Assembly (NCBI GenBank): GCA_015062435.1
Contig: SUUR01000004.1
Coordinates: forward strand, 1 to 64,000
Reading direction: 5' to 3'
Length of the DNA: 64,000 bases
Origin: Alphaproteobacteria bacterium
GTDB taxonomy: Bacteria; Pseudomonadota; Alphaproteobacteria; RF32; CAG-239
The notes under the pieces were generated by a model that made no database searches, was not told where the DNA came from, and saw only the letters and a list, made by a program, of their open reading frames with translations. Made by a program: the position numbers and the translations under genes. The number at the start of each line of letters is the position of its first letter. Position 1 is the stretch's first letter. Shown one piece after another: positions 34,545-42,251 of this stretch.

Positions 34545-35114
34545 TTATTTTATTCCGGCACCGTTTAACAGATTTTTTGTTTCAAATAGTGGCAACCCCA
34601 CAATACCGGAATATGAACCAATTATTTTTCGTACAAATGCAGCCATACAACCTTCAATTTTATATCCGGCACAACCGACCCACTCTTTTGTTGCAACATA
34701 GTCATCAATTTCTTGGTTTGACAATTTCTTCATTATTATTTTATTAACATTGATTCTCAAGCTTGGTTTTCCATCTGTATTAATTACACACACTGCACTC
34801 AAAACTTTATGAGATTTTCCGGATAACATGTTCATAACATTTTTTTGCTCATCATCATTTTTGGCTTTTTGAATTATTTTAGAATTAACTACAATTATTG
34901 TATCACAAGCCAAAACCACTTTATTCGGATTCAATTTTGCCACATACAATGCTTTTTCCAGCGCCATCCTTTTAACATATGCAGTTGGTTTTTCAAATTT
35001 AGATGGAGTTTCATCAATATTGGCAGGTTCTATTTTTTCTGGCACCAAACCGATTTGCTCCAACAATTTTTTTCTCTGAGGAGATGCAGACGCTAAAATA
35101 AAATTTTTCATCAT
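34545..35114 (-). CDS. maf: Maf family nucleotide pyrophosphatase
   Basis: Maf proteins hydrolyse non-canonical or excess nucleoside triphosphates in the cytoplasm. The 189 aa start at one of two adjacent ATGs (35114 or 35111); the second gives the family N-terminus MKNFILASASPQRKKLL. The catalytic Asp is in VLACDTIIVVN, and WVGCAGYKIEG and SYSGIVGLPLFET are the later signatures, the last typical of the YhdE/YceF group. There is no strong ribosome site. It lies upstream of rng in the same direction. Confidence 0.9.
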   Translation of the reverse strand: MMKNFILASASPQRKKLLEQIGLVPEKIEPANIDETPSKFEKPTAYVKRMALEKALYVAKLNPNKVVLACDTIIVVNSKIIQKAKNDDEQKNVMNMLSGKSHKVLSAVCVINTDGKPSLRINVNKIIMKKLSNQEIDDYVATKEWVGCAGYKIEGCMAAFVRKIIGSYSGIVGLPLFETKNLLNGAGIK

Positions 35115-35140
35115 TAAAGTAACCAAACAATCAAACGTTT

Positions 35141-35569
35141 TTATTTTACATCGTCATCATAAGTTTTTTCCATTCTTTCATGACGTTCTTGAGCTTCAAT
35201 AGACAATGTAGCTACTGGTCTGACTTCCAATCTTTCAATTCCGATCGGATCACCTGTTTCTTCACAATATCCGTAAACCCCGTCTTCTATTCTTTTTAAT
35301 GCATCATTAATTTTAGAAATCAATTTACGAGCTCTATCTCTGGTTCTGAGTTCCAACGCTTTATCCGCTTCCAAAGAGGCCCTGTCTATATCATCTGGAC
35401 GATTTAATCCGCCTTCTTTCAAATCATTAAGAGTGTCCGTAGATTGCCCTATTAAAGATTTTTTCCAATCCAAAAGCTTTTGTTTAAAATATTCTAATTG
35501 CATATCATTCATATATTCTTCATTAGCAGAAGGTTTATAATCCGGTGGCAAGATAATATTGCTTTCCAT
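35141..35569 (-). CDS. dksA: RNA polymerase-binding transcription factor DksA (cysteine-poor type)
   Basis: DksA binds the RNA polymerase secondary channel and works with ppGpp. The 142 aa contain the coiled-coil with DDIDRASLEADKALELRTRDR, which holds the acidic tip. The zinc-finger region reads GYCEETGDPIGIERLEVRP and then ATLSIEAQERHE, so one of four cysteines remains; this cysteine-poor form is common in alphaproteobacteria. It lies next to the fliX-like gene, an arrangement also seen in flagellated alphaproteobacteria. Confidence 0.93.
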   Translation of the reverse strand: MESNIILPPDYKPSANEEYMNDMQLEYFKQKLLDWKKSLIGQSTDTLNDLKEGGLNRPDDIDRASLEADKALELRTRDRARKLISKINDALKRIEDGVYGYCEETGDPIGIERLEVRPVATLSIEAQERHERMEKTYDDDVK

Positions 35570-35671
35570 AACATTACTCCAAAATAAAATTCAGCTGTTT
35601 TGTATATAACAGCAAAAATATAAAAAACCATTAAAAAATCAAGTATTTTTAGATTTTTATCACCTATTATA

Positions 35672-36091
35672 CTATCTTGTGAGCTTTGCCAACTCTACTT
35701 CAACTCTCAATTCTATTTCAGCCATAATTTCCTGAAGTTTCGGATCCGAAGATTCAACCTTATGTTCATTAATTAATCTGGCAATATCTATCAACTTTTC
35801 TTTTTCGATATACCCCACCAAAAGAGCGTCTCTTATTTCTTCTAATTTTTCAATTAGATTATTACCTCTTTTAATAAGCTTTTTCTTGATTTCTCTTTCT
35901 TCTTCACCATCGACCATTTGTGTTGCAAAAATGGCATCAGCCACAGATATATTTGTAGTTCCGCTTATTTGTTTATTTCTGGCTATGTCAACATTCAAAA
36001 AATCTGCAAAATTTGAACTTCCGGATAATTTTTTACTTGCTTTGGCTCCGGAAATATCCTTTGTCTTATTAATATCATTAATTTTTATCAA
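35672..36091 (-). CDS. fliX: FliX-family flagellar assembly regulator
   Basis: This protein of 139 aa has a disordered N-terminus followed by a helical domain: ADAIFATQMVDGEEERE, GNNLIEKLEEIRDALLVG and EIMAEIELRVEVELAKL, the closing signature of FliX. In Caulobacter FliX links flagellar assembly to FlbD-dependent transcription. The start is TTG, preceded by a run of 8 G residues that also contains the stop codon of the pilin-like gene. No flagellar genes are in the window, so this may be an orphan. It has its usual neighbour dksA downstream. Confidence 0.85.
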   Translation of the reverse strand: MIKINDINKTKDISGAKASKKLSGSSNFADFLNVDIARNKQISGTTNISVADAIFATQMVDGEEEREIKKKLIKRGNNLIEKLEEIRDALLVGYIEKEKLIDIARLINEHKVESSDPKLQEIMAEIELRVEVELAKLTR

Positions 36092-36103
36092 TTACTCCCC
36101 CCC

Positions 36104-36676
36104 CTACTGAAAGGTCCACACAATAGTATTGTCATCATCTACACAACTTGAGACGGCTTTTGTAACTGTTATAGGTAATGCTGCTTCATCACCAAAACTG
36201 ATACCGTTAGCAGGTATAGGAAGTTTATATACATTATCATTAATTTTTATTTGATACAAATCCGTTGACAAAGAGTTGTTCCAATTTATTTGGCTTAAAT
36301 TAACACAAGTTCTGTTAGTAAGTCCGTTAAATTCCACATCAAAAAATTCATTTCCCAAAGCAGAAACATCTATTTTCACTTCACCATTCATTCTATGAAC
36401 CAGACTTCCGTTCACCAACATTTGCGATGGGACTAATTTTTGTTCATGAATTTGAGTTGCGGTTAATCCGCCCAAACCTGAAAAATTACCTTCTAAGCGA
36501 TATCTGGAATTAATATTTTTTTGAATTTCCTGAATTTCACTCACAATCATATTTTGCTTAAACATATCAAACATTTTTCCCACAAGCTTTATAGCTCCTA
36601 TCAACAATACAGATACCACTGTAATTGCTGCTAAAGCTTCTAACATAGTTGTTCCTGTTTGATGTATTTTTTGCAT
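36104..36676 (-). CDS. Type IV pilin-like protein (PilS type)
   Basis: This protein of 190 aa has a short leader ending in Gly (MQKIHQTG) followed by TTMLEALAAITVVSVL, the prepilin cleavage motif with Glu at +5 and a long hydrophobic helix. The C-terminal domain of about 150 aa has two distant cysteines (near 118 and 180) that could form a disulfide. The pattern is close to PilS, the pilin of thin IncI-type pili. It is only a few bases from the fliX-like gene, and a prepilin peptidase is encoded at 62009-62674. It could also be a minor pilin. Confidence 0.8.
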   Translation of the reverse strand: MQKIHQTGTTMLEALAAITVVSVLLIGAIKLVGKMFDMFKQNMIVSEIQEIQKNINSRYRLEGNFSGLGGLTATQIHEQKLVPSQMLVNGSLVHRMNGEVKIDVSALGNEFFDVEFNGLTNRTCVNLSQINWNNSLSTDLYQIKINDNVYKLPIPANGISFGDEAALPITVTKAVSSCVDDDNTIVWTFQ

Positions 36677-36831
36677 ATTATCTCCCGATTATAAGATTAG
36701 GATAACATATTTTTTTCACTAAACAACCATTTTATCATAAAAATTACTTTATTTTTTTTTATTATATAATATAGTACAATCATAACAAAACAATTTGTTA
36801 TACAAAGAATAATTTTATAAAGGAACATAAC

Positions 36832-37368
36832 ATGAAAAAAACTCTTTCTTTAATGGCTGCTGTTTCAGCTTTTGCTTTTATGGCAAACGCCAATGCTACA
36901 GAGTACACCCCTTATGTAGCTGCAGATTATACTTATTCAGACATTCAAAATCTTGCTGAAGTAAATGGCGGTAAAATTGCTCTCGGTACAGAATACAACA
37001 AATACTTTGGCACTGAAGTTTTCTACCAACGCACAGGTTCTGACCGTGTTCACTCTGAAGGTGAAACTGATGAATATGCTTTGCAGTCTTACGGTTTAGA
37101 TATTTACGGTTATCTTCCTTTAGGATGCGACCAAGTATTTGCTTTGGTTGGAACCGCAGGTATTGCTAACATGGATATCATCTACAAAAACGCTGATGAT
37201 AAACGTAATACAGAAAACGGTTGGGGTTATCGCTTAGGTGCAGGCGTTGAATATGATGTAAACAGCAACGTTTCTGTCAGAGCATTATATCGCTATATCG
37301 CAACCGACAAATTAGGTGGTATAGACCATGTTAATGAATACTCTTTAGGTGTAAAATACGCATTCTAA
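36832..37368 (+). CDS. Outer-membrane beta-barrel protein
   Basis: This 178-aa protein has a 22-residue signal peptide (MKKTLSLMAAVSAFAFMANA, cleaved near NANA-TEY). The mature protein has alternating aromatic and polar strands (YTPYVAADYTY, LGTEYNKYFGTEVFYQRTG) and ends GVKYAF with the terminal Phe of BAM substrates. It looks like a small eight-stranded barrel of the Omp25/OmpW/Opa kind. An AAAGGAAC site and a TATAAT at 36765-36770 lie upstream, and a strong terminator follows. The function is unknown; a structural or adhesin role is typical. Confidence 0.85.
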   Translation: MKKTLSLMAAVSAFAFMANANATEYTPYVAADYTYSDIQNLAEVNGGKIALGTEYNKYFGTEVFYQRTGSDRVHSEGETDEYALQSYGLDIYGYLPLGCDQVFALVGTAGIANMDIIYKNADDKRNTENGWGYRLGAGVEYDVNSNVSVRALYRYIATDKLGGIDHVNEYSLGVKYAF

Positions 37369-37386
37369 TTTTACATCTCACAAAAG

Positions 37387-37414
37387 AAAGAGAGCATAAG
37401 GCTCTCTTTTTTTT
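37387..37414 (+). terminator. Intrinsic terminator of the outer-membrane protein gene
   Basis: AAAGAGAGC and GCTCTCTTT form a 9-bp stem followed by TTTTTTT, 18 bases after the stop codon at 37368. Confidence 0.9.
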
Positions 37415-37480
37415 ATATATACAGATAAAAAAATACCCCAAAAACAAATCAATTGTTTTCAGGATACACTTATTGTAAAA

Positions 37481-37557
37481 TGGCGCGCCCGAGAAGATTC
37501 GAACTCCTAACCTTCTGATCCGTAGTCAGATGCTCTATCCAATTGAGCTACGAGCGC
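37481..37557 (-). tRNA. tRNA-Arg (anticodon ACG)
   Basis: This 77-nt cloverleaf on the reverse strand starts GCGCTCGTAGCTCAATTGG. The acceptor GCGCTCG pairs with CGGGCGC (one T-G pair), and the anticodon loop CTACGGA lies between TCTGA and TCAGA, giving ACG. The CCA is encoded. A34 would be edited to inosine. Confidence 0.96.
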
Positions 37558-37771
37558 ATTTTCTTTCGTATAGAGTTAATACATTGATTCAAATTTAAAT
37601 GCAAGCAATTTTTTCAAATAATTTAAAAGAATTTTAATTTATTATGAATTATACTCTCCAACAGAGTATAAATATCTAATAAATGTATGTTTTTTACAAA
37701 AATACCTTTACAAAAAAGGTTATAGGTGTAAAACCATACGTGTACATATTTTTTATAAGGTGCTTAATTCT

Positions 37772-38845
37772 ATGAAAAAATCTACAATTAAATTGTCTTT
37801 ATCTGCAATGATCTTTTTACTAGGTGGTTGCGCATACTCATCTGATGCTATTTTTCCAGATCTTTTTGGTGAAGAAGAGGAAAAAACCTCAACAGTAGCT
37901 GAAGATACACCCGTTACCATTGTTGGATCCACAAATTTTGAACCTATAAATATTTCTGAAGGAAACAATACCGGAACTTTTGTAGGTCAGAAAGTTGTTA
38001 TGTTCCGCAATGAGCTCACTCAATTACAAAGCTCTATCCGCAACAACAATGCTCAATTGCAAGAAGTCAGATCTTCTGTTGTAAACAACGCATTACAATA
38101 CCATAAAGCCATTGGCATGATAGAAGCCAAATTACAAGTCGGAACCACTCCGGGCAACCCTCAAATGTTTGGAATGTTGGAAGGAGCACAAAATAACATT
38201 CAAGTTATGAATGCTAACGCCAATACTTTGAGCCAATTAGCAGCCAAAGTTGCTGCAGATTCGGCCAATACAGACTACTTGGTAAACGCTATTCGCTCAG
38301 CATATAGCATATCCGGAGCTGTTGACGAAGATCACCGCCAACTACACATTTTAGAAAACGAGGCCAGCCAAACATCTATTCTGATGAATAGCTTATTAAA
38401 TGAGGTTAATAGTGATATTTCTCGTCAAAAACAATATATAAACACTGCCAGTGATACCATTGTTTACCTTAGTTCAGCCATAAAAGTTGGTAGTTATGGT
38501 GTAAACAATGTACCTTTTACCGGATCAATATCAAACACCGGCTTTGGTAGCAGCCCAAGCGTAAGCAGTGGCTCCCCTCTATTTGTTGTTAAATTCAACA
38601 AATCTGATGTAAAATACCAAAACAGCTTAAAACAAGCTGTAAGCAATGCGTTGTCTAAAAAACCATCTGTAATTTTTGATGTTGTAGCAGTTAGTCCGAC
38701 AAACGGCTCATCAGCTATTGCCAAAAACAATGCCACCCAAATATTCCAAGATATGATAGATATGGGTGTTAATGCTGCAAATATCAATCTTTCTGCAAAA
38801 TCAGGAACAGGAACCAGTTCTGAAGTTCAGATTTTCGTAAGATAA
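37772..38845 (+). CDS. Lipoprotein with coiled region and OmpA-like C-terminus
   Basis: This protein of 357 aa starts at the ATG at 37772 (after ATAAGG). The lipobox is LLGGCAY with Cys near residue 20. The central 200 residues are helical with long heptad-like stretches (FRNELTQLQSSIRNNNAQLQ), followed by a short Ser/Gly-rich linker. The last 85 residues (VVKFNKSDVKYQNSLKQAV to VQIFVR) have the helix-strand pattern of an OmpA-like domain. It is predicted to be periplasmic and attached to the outer membrane. A strong terminator follows; the precise role is unknown. Confidence 0.72.
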   Translation: MKKSTIKLSLSAMIFLLGGCAYSSDAIFPDLFGEEEEKTSTVAEDTPVTIVGSTNFEPINISEGNNTGTFVGQKVVMFRNELTQLQSSIRNNNAQLQEVRSSVVNNALQYHKAIGMIEAKLQVGTTPGNPQMFGMLEGAQNNIQVMNANANTLSQLAAKVAADSANTDYLVNAIRSAYSISGAVDEDHRQLHILENEASQTSILMNSLLNEVNSDISRQKQYINTASDTIVYLSSAIKVGSYGVNNVPFTGSISNTGFGSSPSVSSGSPLFVVKFNKSDVKYQNSLKQAVSNALSKKPSVIFDVVAVSPTNGSSAIAKNNATQIFQDMIDMGVNAANINLSAKSGTGTSSEVQIFVR

Positions 38846-38860
38846 AAAAGGTTAAGCACC

Positions 38861-38895
38861 AAACACCGTCAAACATTCGTTTGGCGGTGTTTTTG
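38861..38895 (+). terminator. Intrinsic terminator of the lipoprotein gene
   Basis: AAACACCGTCAAAC and GTTTGGCGGTGTTT form a 14-bp stem with one T-G pair and a 4-base ATTC loop, followed by a short T run. Confidence 0.9.
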
Positions 38896-39023
38896 TTATC
38901 TGATTATGCTGTATGCCCCAATTAAGATATAATGTTTCCGTCCACCACACGTAATTAATAATTGACAATTGAGCAATAAAGATATATCCTATAATTAGTG
39001 AGGTTAAATTATAGGGGGCGGAG

Positions 39024-39806
39024 ATGGCAAGAATATCCGTTGTTCTTGGAGCTGTTGTTGTCTTTCTTTGCACAAGCTTTGCTTCTGCCAGAATGTACTT
39101 TTTGCCTGATTATCAAAACGGTGCGTATCTCAAACGTGTTAATGATAAATCACATGCTGACAACTCTGTCTTTACTCCCGACCTCCGGTCTTGCGCCGAT
39201 TACTCCGGCTTTCTTTCCGCTACCGATAAGGGTAATATGGATTGCTCTATTGTCAAGACTTTTCCTGATGTTGGAACATGTTATTCCGGTTGTGTTTGCA
39301 ACTCGGCAACTTATCCTTATACATCTGCAAATTGTGAACATGAGCTAAAAGGTGGCACATGTACTGATACAACCGGAAAAATCCATTATGAAAGGTGTTA
39401 TAATCCCTGTGATGGATTGATTGACAATGATTGCGGAAGTTACCGTTGTGAGGTTACTTATGCCTCTGAGGGGTGTTCGAGTAAGTGTAAGACATGTTTC
39501 ACCGATACTTGTGATTATCCCGAGAATGCGGATTTTCCATTAAAAGCTGATTGTGAGTATGGTTGTGACACTCAAGGAACAATCGATGGTTGTTCCACCA
39601 AATGTTATGTGTGTCGAACATGTGTTCCTAATGATTGTTCGGCATATACGCTGAGTAAATGTCCGGATAACGGAGTTTGTGACAGTTGTGAGATCGGTTG
39701 CGGTGACAGTACCGTCAAATACAAATTTGCCCAATGTAATTTAGGTTTTTATGACAAAGATAATTTTATCTGCGGAAACCAATTGTGTAATTGGTCTTTG
39801 CAATAA
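39024..39806 (+). CDS. Secreted cysteine-rich repeat protein with LPDYQ N-terminus
   Basis: This 260-aa protein has a signal peptide of about 22 residues (VVLGAVVVFLCTSFASA). The mature part begins with the motif MYFLPDYQ and has about 34 cysteines. A unit CVCNSATYPYTSANC followed by GGTCTDTTGKIHYERC resembles units in the protein encoded at 57741. It is followed by repeated CxxC/CxxxC blocks (CSSKCKTCF, CSTKCYVCRTC). It needs an oxidising environment to form disulfides, so it is likely extracytoplasmic. An upstream GGGGCGGAG site sets the start. I do not recognise a named family. Confidence 0.72.
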   Translation: MARISVVLGAVVVFLCTSFASARMYFLPDYQNGAYLKRVNDKSHADNSVFTPDLRSCADYSGFLSATDKGNMDCSIVKTFPDVGTCYSGCVCNSATYPYTSANCEHELKGGTCTDTTGKIHYERCYNPCDGLIDNDCGSYRCEVTYASEGCSSKCKTCFTDTCDYPENADFPLKADCEYGCDTQGTIDGCSTKCYVCRTCVPNDCSAYTLSKCPDNGVCDSCEIGCGDSTVKYKFAQCNLGFYDKDNFICGNQLCNWSLQ

Positions 39807-39821
39807 AACAGGAGGTTTGAG

Positions 39822-41198
39822 ATGAGATATTTATTAGTAACAACAACGATTATTGCCGGTTTGGCATATACATCATCGGCTTTGGCGCAAACTTGTACGG
39901 CGGCTCCGTCCTGTGAAGAAATGGGGTATACAAAGTCTGAAACAGATTGCACCGGAAAAATCTCACTCAGATGTCCGTTTGATTTGACTAAGGTAAGTTG
40001 TGAAAAAGAAAGTTCTGACAATTCAAGTGATTCGATAAAAACTATTTCTGATTTACGTTGGAGTGAATATATTGATTTTGAATCTCCCTTTACATTACCT
40101 GCAAATGGTTGTTTATTTTTTACTCCAGGTGTAGTAACAAATTATTCTAATGCTAACTATTATGATATATATATTGATGGAAAACTATCAAGAGAATTTA
40201 ATAACATTTTTGGTTCTGAGTTAGCTGTAGTATGCTTAAAAAAGAATCAAGTTCTGGAAGCTACAACCCATTCTTCTAATACAGCTATGCAAGGTAAGTT
40301 TGTTCCTCTTAATAAAATTGAGATAAACTGTAAAATTGGTGATATTTATTATAGTGATGATACTTGTCTAAGCACTTACACATCTACAAAGACGCCTTTA
40401 GGAATAGTCATTGATGATGTTAATAAAATTGTACTAGCTTTATCTGAACGAACATCTAGTGCTGCATGGAACGGCCCATCATCTGTTGATGAAACATTCT
40501 TAAATAATATAACCTCACCAGAAAGCGATATTTCCGGTTTTACAAATACAGCTAAATTAATTTTGAATAATAGTAAAAACTATTATACTATTTTTAATGT
40601 CTGCTTAAGCAGTACAATTGGTGGAAAAACATGGTACGCTCCTGCTGCAGGTGAATTATCTAAAGTTATAGCAAATATTGATATTATTCAAAATCGCTTA
40701 AACTATTTAAACGAACTCGGAGTACGAGATGGTTCGCCTAGTTCCTATATTACAACTCCTCTTTTTGATGTGGATTCTTCTTCTCTTAGAGATGCTCAAA
40801 TTACACGCTATATTACATCATCTGAATATGATGCTAAATATTTCTGGACTCTTGGAACTTCCGGATTCCAAAAAACATCAAAAACTATTAAGAATGGATC
40901 CTATGATACAGCAATTTCAGCTCTTAGATGTGTGTTTACTTATGAAAATGATGATATAAGTTCTTGTAGCGGTTATGATAGAGCACAAGAAAAGAACGGT
41001 TGTACTTATAGTTCATGTAGCTATGATGGCGTAACACTTTATAAGGTAATATCCTGTTGTGATGATTACGATTATACAGATGAAGATGAGGCTTATACTG
41101 AAGCTGAAATCCTTAATGAAAAGGGATATGATTGTTGGGTTGACGAATGTATTGCCGATGGTTATTACGGTTATTATTATAAGGTTATATGCGATTAA
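39822..41198 (+). CDS. Secreted protein with cysteine-rich ends and DUF1566-like domain
   Basis: This 458-aa protein has a signal peptide cleaved near residue 22 (TSSALAQTC). An N-terminal cysteine block (CTAAPSCEEMGYTKSETDC, GKISLRC) is followed by a beta-rich middle (about 70-170). A domain resembling DUF1566/Lcl C-terminal domains follows (GGKTWYAPAAGEL near residue 270, YFWTLGT and ALRCVFTY further on). The last 80 residues are again cysteine- and Tyr/Asp-rich. It is 15 bases downstream of the previous cysteine-rich gene and probably cotranscribed. Surface attachment or carbohydrate binding is possible but unproven. Confidence 0.65.
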   Translation: MRYLLVTTTIIAGLAYTSSALAQTCTAAPSCEEMGYTKSETDCTGKISLRCPFDLTKVSCEKESSDNSSDSIKTISDLRWSEYIDFESPFTLPANGCLFFTPGVVTNYSNANYYDIYIDGKLSREFNNIFGSELAVVCLKKNQVLEATTHSSNTAMQGKFVPLNKIEINCKIGDIYYSDDTCLSTYTSTKTPLGIVIDDVNKIVLALSERTSSAAWNGPSSVDETFLNNITSPESDISGFTNTAKLILNNSKNYYTIFNVCLSSTIGGKTWYAPAAGELSKVIANIDIIQNRLNYLNELGVRDGSPSSYITTPLFDVDSSSLRDAQITRYITSSEYDAKYFWTLGTSGFQKTSKTIKNGSYDTAISALRCVFTYENDDISSCSGYDRAQEKNGCTYSSCSYDGVTLYKVISCCDDYDYTDEDEAYTEAEILNEKGYDCWVDECIADGYYGYYYKVICD

Positions 41199-41272
41199 CC
41201 AATAATCATATTATGACTATTTAGAAATGTATATGTGTCATATAAAGATTTATAAATTTTATTATTTATAAT

Positions 41273-41410
41273 TTACTGCAATTCAAAAAATTCTTTACCT
41301 ACTCCACAAAGCGGACACAGATAATCTTCCGGCAATTCTTCAAAAGGAATTTCTCCGTCATAAACATATCCGCAAACAGTGCAAACCCATTTTTTATCAG
41401 TATCAGCCAT
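41273..41410 (-). CDS. Rubredoxin
   Basis: This 45-aa protein contains [13 protein letters not shown] near residue 8 and [13 protein letters not shown] near 30, the two CxxC motifs of a one-iron rubredoxin. It is slightly shorter than the usual 52-54 aa. An AAGGAG site precedes the ATG. It lies 13 bases downstream of the flavin reductase gene on the same strand, so the two probably pass electrons to each other, with reduction of oxygen, superoxide or NO as a possible purpose. Confidence 0.92.
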   Translation of the reverse strand: MADTDKKWVCTVCGYVYDGEIPFEELPEDYLCPLCGVGKEFFELQ

Positions 41411-41423
41411 TTTATGCTCCTTA

Positions 41424-41924
41424 TTATTGATGGTTATATTGTTGAAAACTTGCCATTACATCTTTTTTGAAGTATGAACGATAGTCTAAATAAGTTAAAG
41501 GCTCTGCATCTCTATCGGAATAAGCCGATAGAACTTCTGCTATATATAAAGTATTGCTTTCCAATTTGTATGAGCCTATCACTTTACAACGAAATCTGGC
41601 TAAATTGTTTTGCAAATAAGGTAAATCATCTTGTTCAAAATAATCAACATTGGCCCATTTATCTCGGGTGCGACTACTCTGAAAACCAAAATTAGCGACA
41701 ACAAAAGGATCAATTCCTTTACATAAAACGGATAATGAAAAATATCCCGTCTTGTCTATGCAAGATTTGGTATATCCGTGATTAGCACAAGATATAGCTA
41801 TGGCTACGGGTTTATTTGCTACCTGCATAACCGCATCTACAATGCAACCACAAAATCTATCGTTATCTCTGGCTCCAAGAACATATAATCCGTGTGTCAA
41901 TTTATATAAAGCATTTAAATCCAT
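41424..41924 (-). CDS. Flavin reductase family protein
   Basis: This 166-aa protein matches the FMN-binding split-barrel family ([44 protein letters not shown]). These enzymes bind FMN and reduce flavin with NAD(P)H. In several anaerobes such a domain is fused to rubredoxin and delivers electrons to a flavodiiron protein; here the two are separate adjacent genes. No flavodiiron protein is in the window. The start has GGAGAATT. Confidence 0.88.
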   Translation of the reverse strand: MDLNALYKLTHGLYVLGARDNDRFCGCIVDAVMQVANKPVAIAISCANHGYTKSCIDKTGYFSLSVLCKGIDPFVVANFGFQSSRTRDKWANVDYFEQDDLPYLQNNLARFRCKVIGSYKLESNTLYIAEVLSAYSDRDAEPLTYLDYRSYFKKDVMASFQQYNHQ

Positions 41925-41977
41925 AGCAATTCTCCTTAGCTATGGATATAATATGTGTTGAAGATATTACAAGTCAG

Positions 41978-42178
41978 TTAGTAATGTGGCGGAGGAGTTT
42001 CCTCATTTTGAGGTTTTACAATTTCTTGATCCATTAATTTTAATAAATATTGGTTTTGTTGATATAATTTATCTATTTTATGACTTTGTTCAATAACTAC
42101 CTGATTTAATTCTTCAAGCATTTTTTGTTGTTCTGACAATACCATCTCAATATTTATAAATCTTTCTTCAGTTTGCAT
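41978..42178 (-). CDS. slyX: SlyX family protein
   Basis: This 66-aa coiled-coil protein reads ERFINIEMVLSEQQKMLEEL and LNQVVIEQSHKIDKLYQQ, and ends PPPHY, the signature of SlyX. SlyX proteins are widespread in proteobacteria, with no settled function. It lies 53 bases upstream of the flavin reductase gene on the same strand and diverges from the helicase gene. Confidence 0.92.
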   Translation of the reverse strand: MQTEERFINIEMVLSEQQKMLEELNQVVIEQSHKIDKLYQQNQYLLKLMDQEIVKPQNEETPPPHY

Positions 42179-42251
42179 ATGATTAACTTTCTGCTTGTTT
42201 AGAGTAAGTTATATGCTATCATTATTTTGAAATTTTACAATCGGAAATAAC

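Noticed and set aside
37680-37760. GTGTACAT upstream of the lipoprotein gene as a further palindrome copy
   Set aside because: Only the short core is present, without complementary arms.
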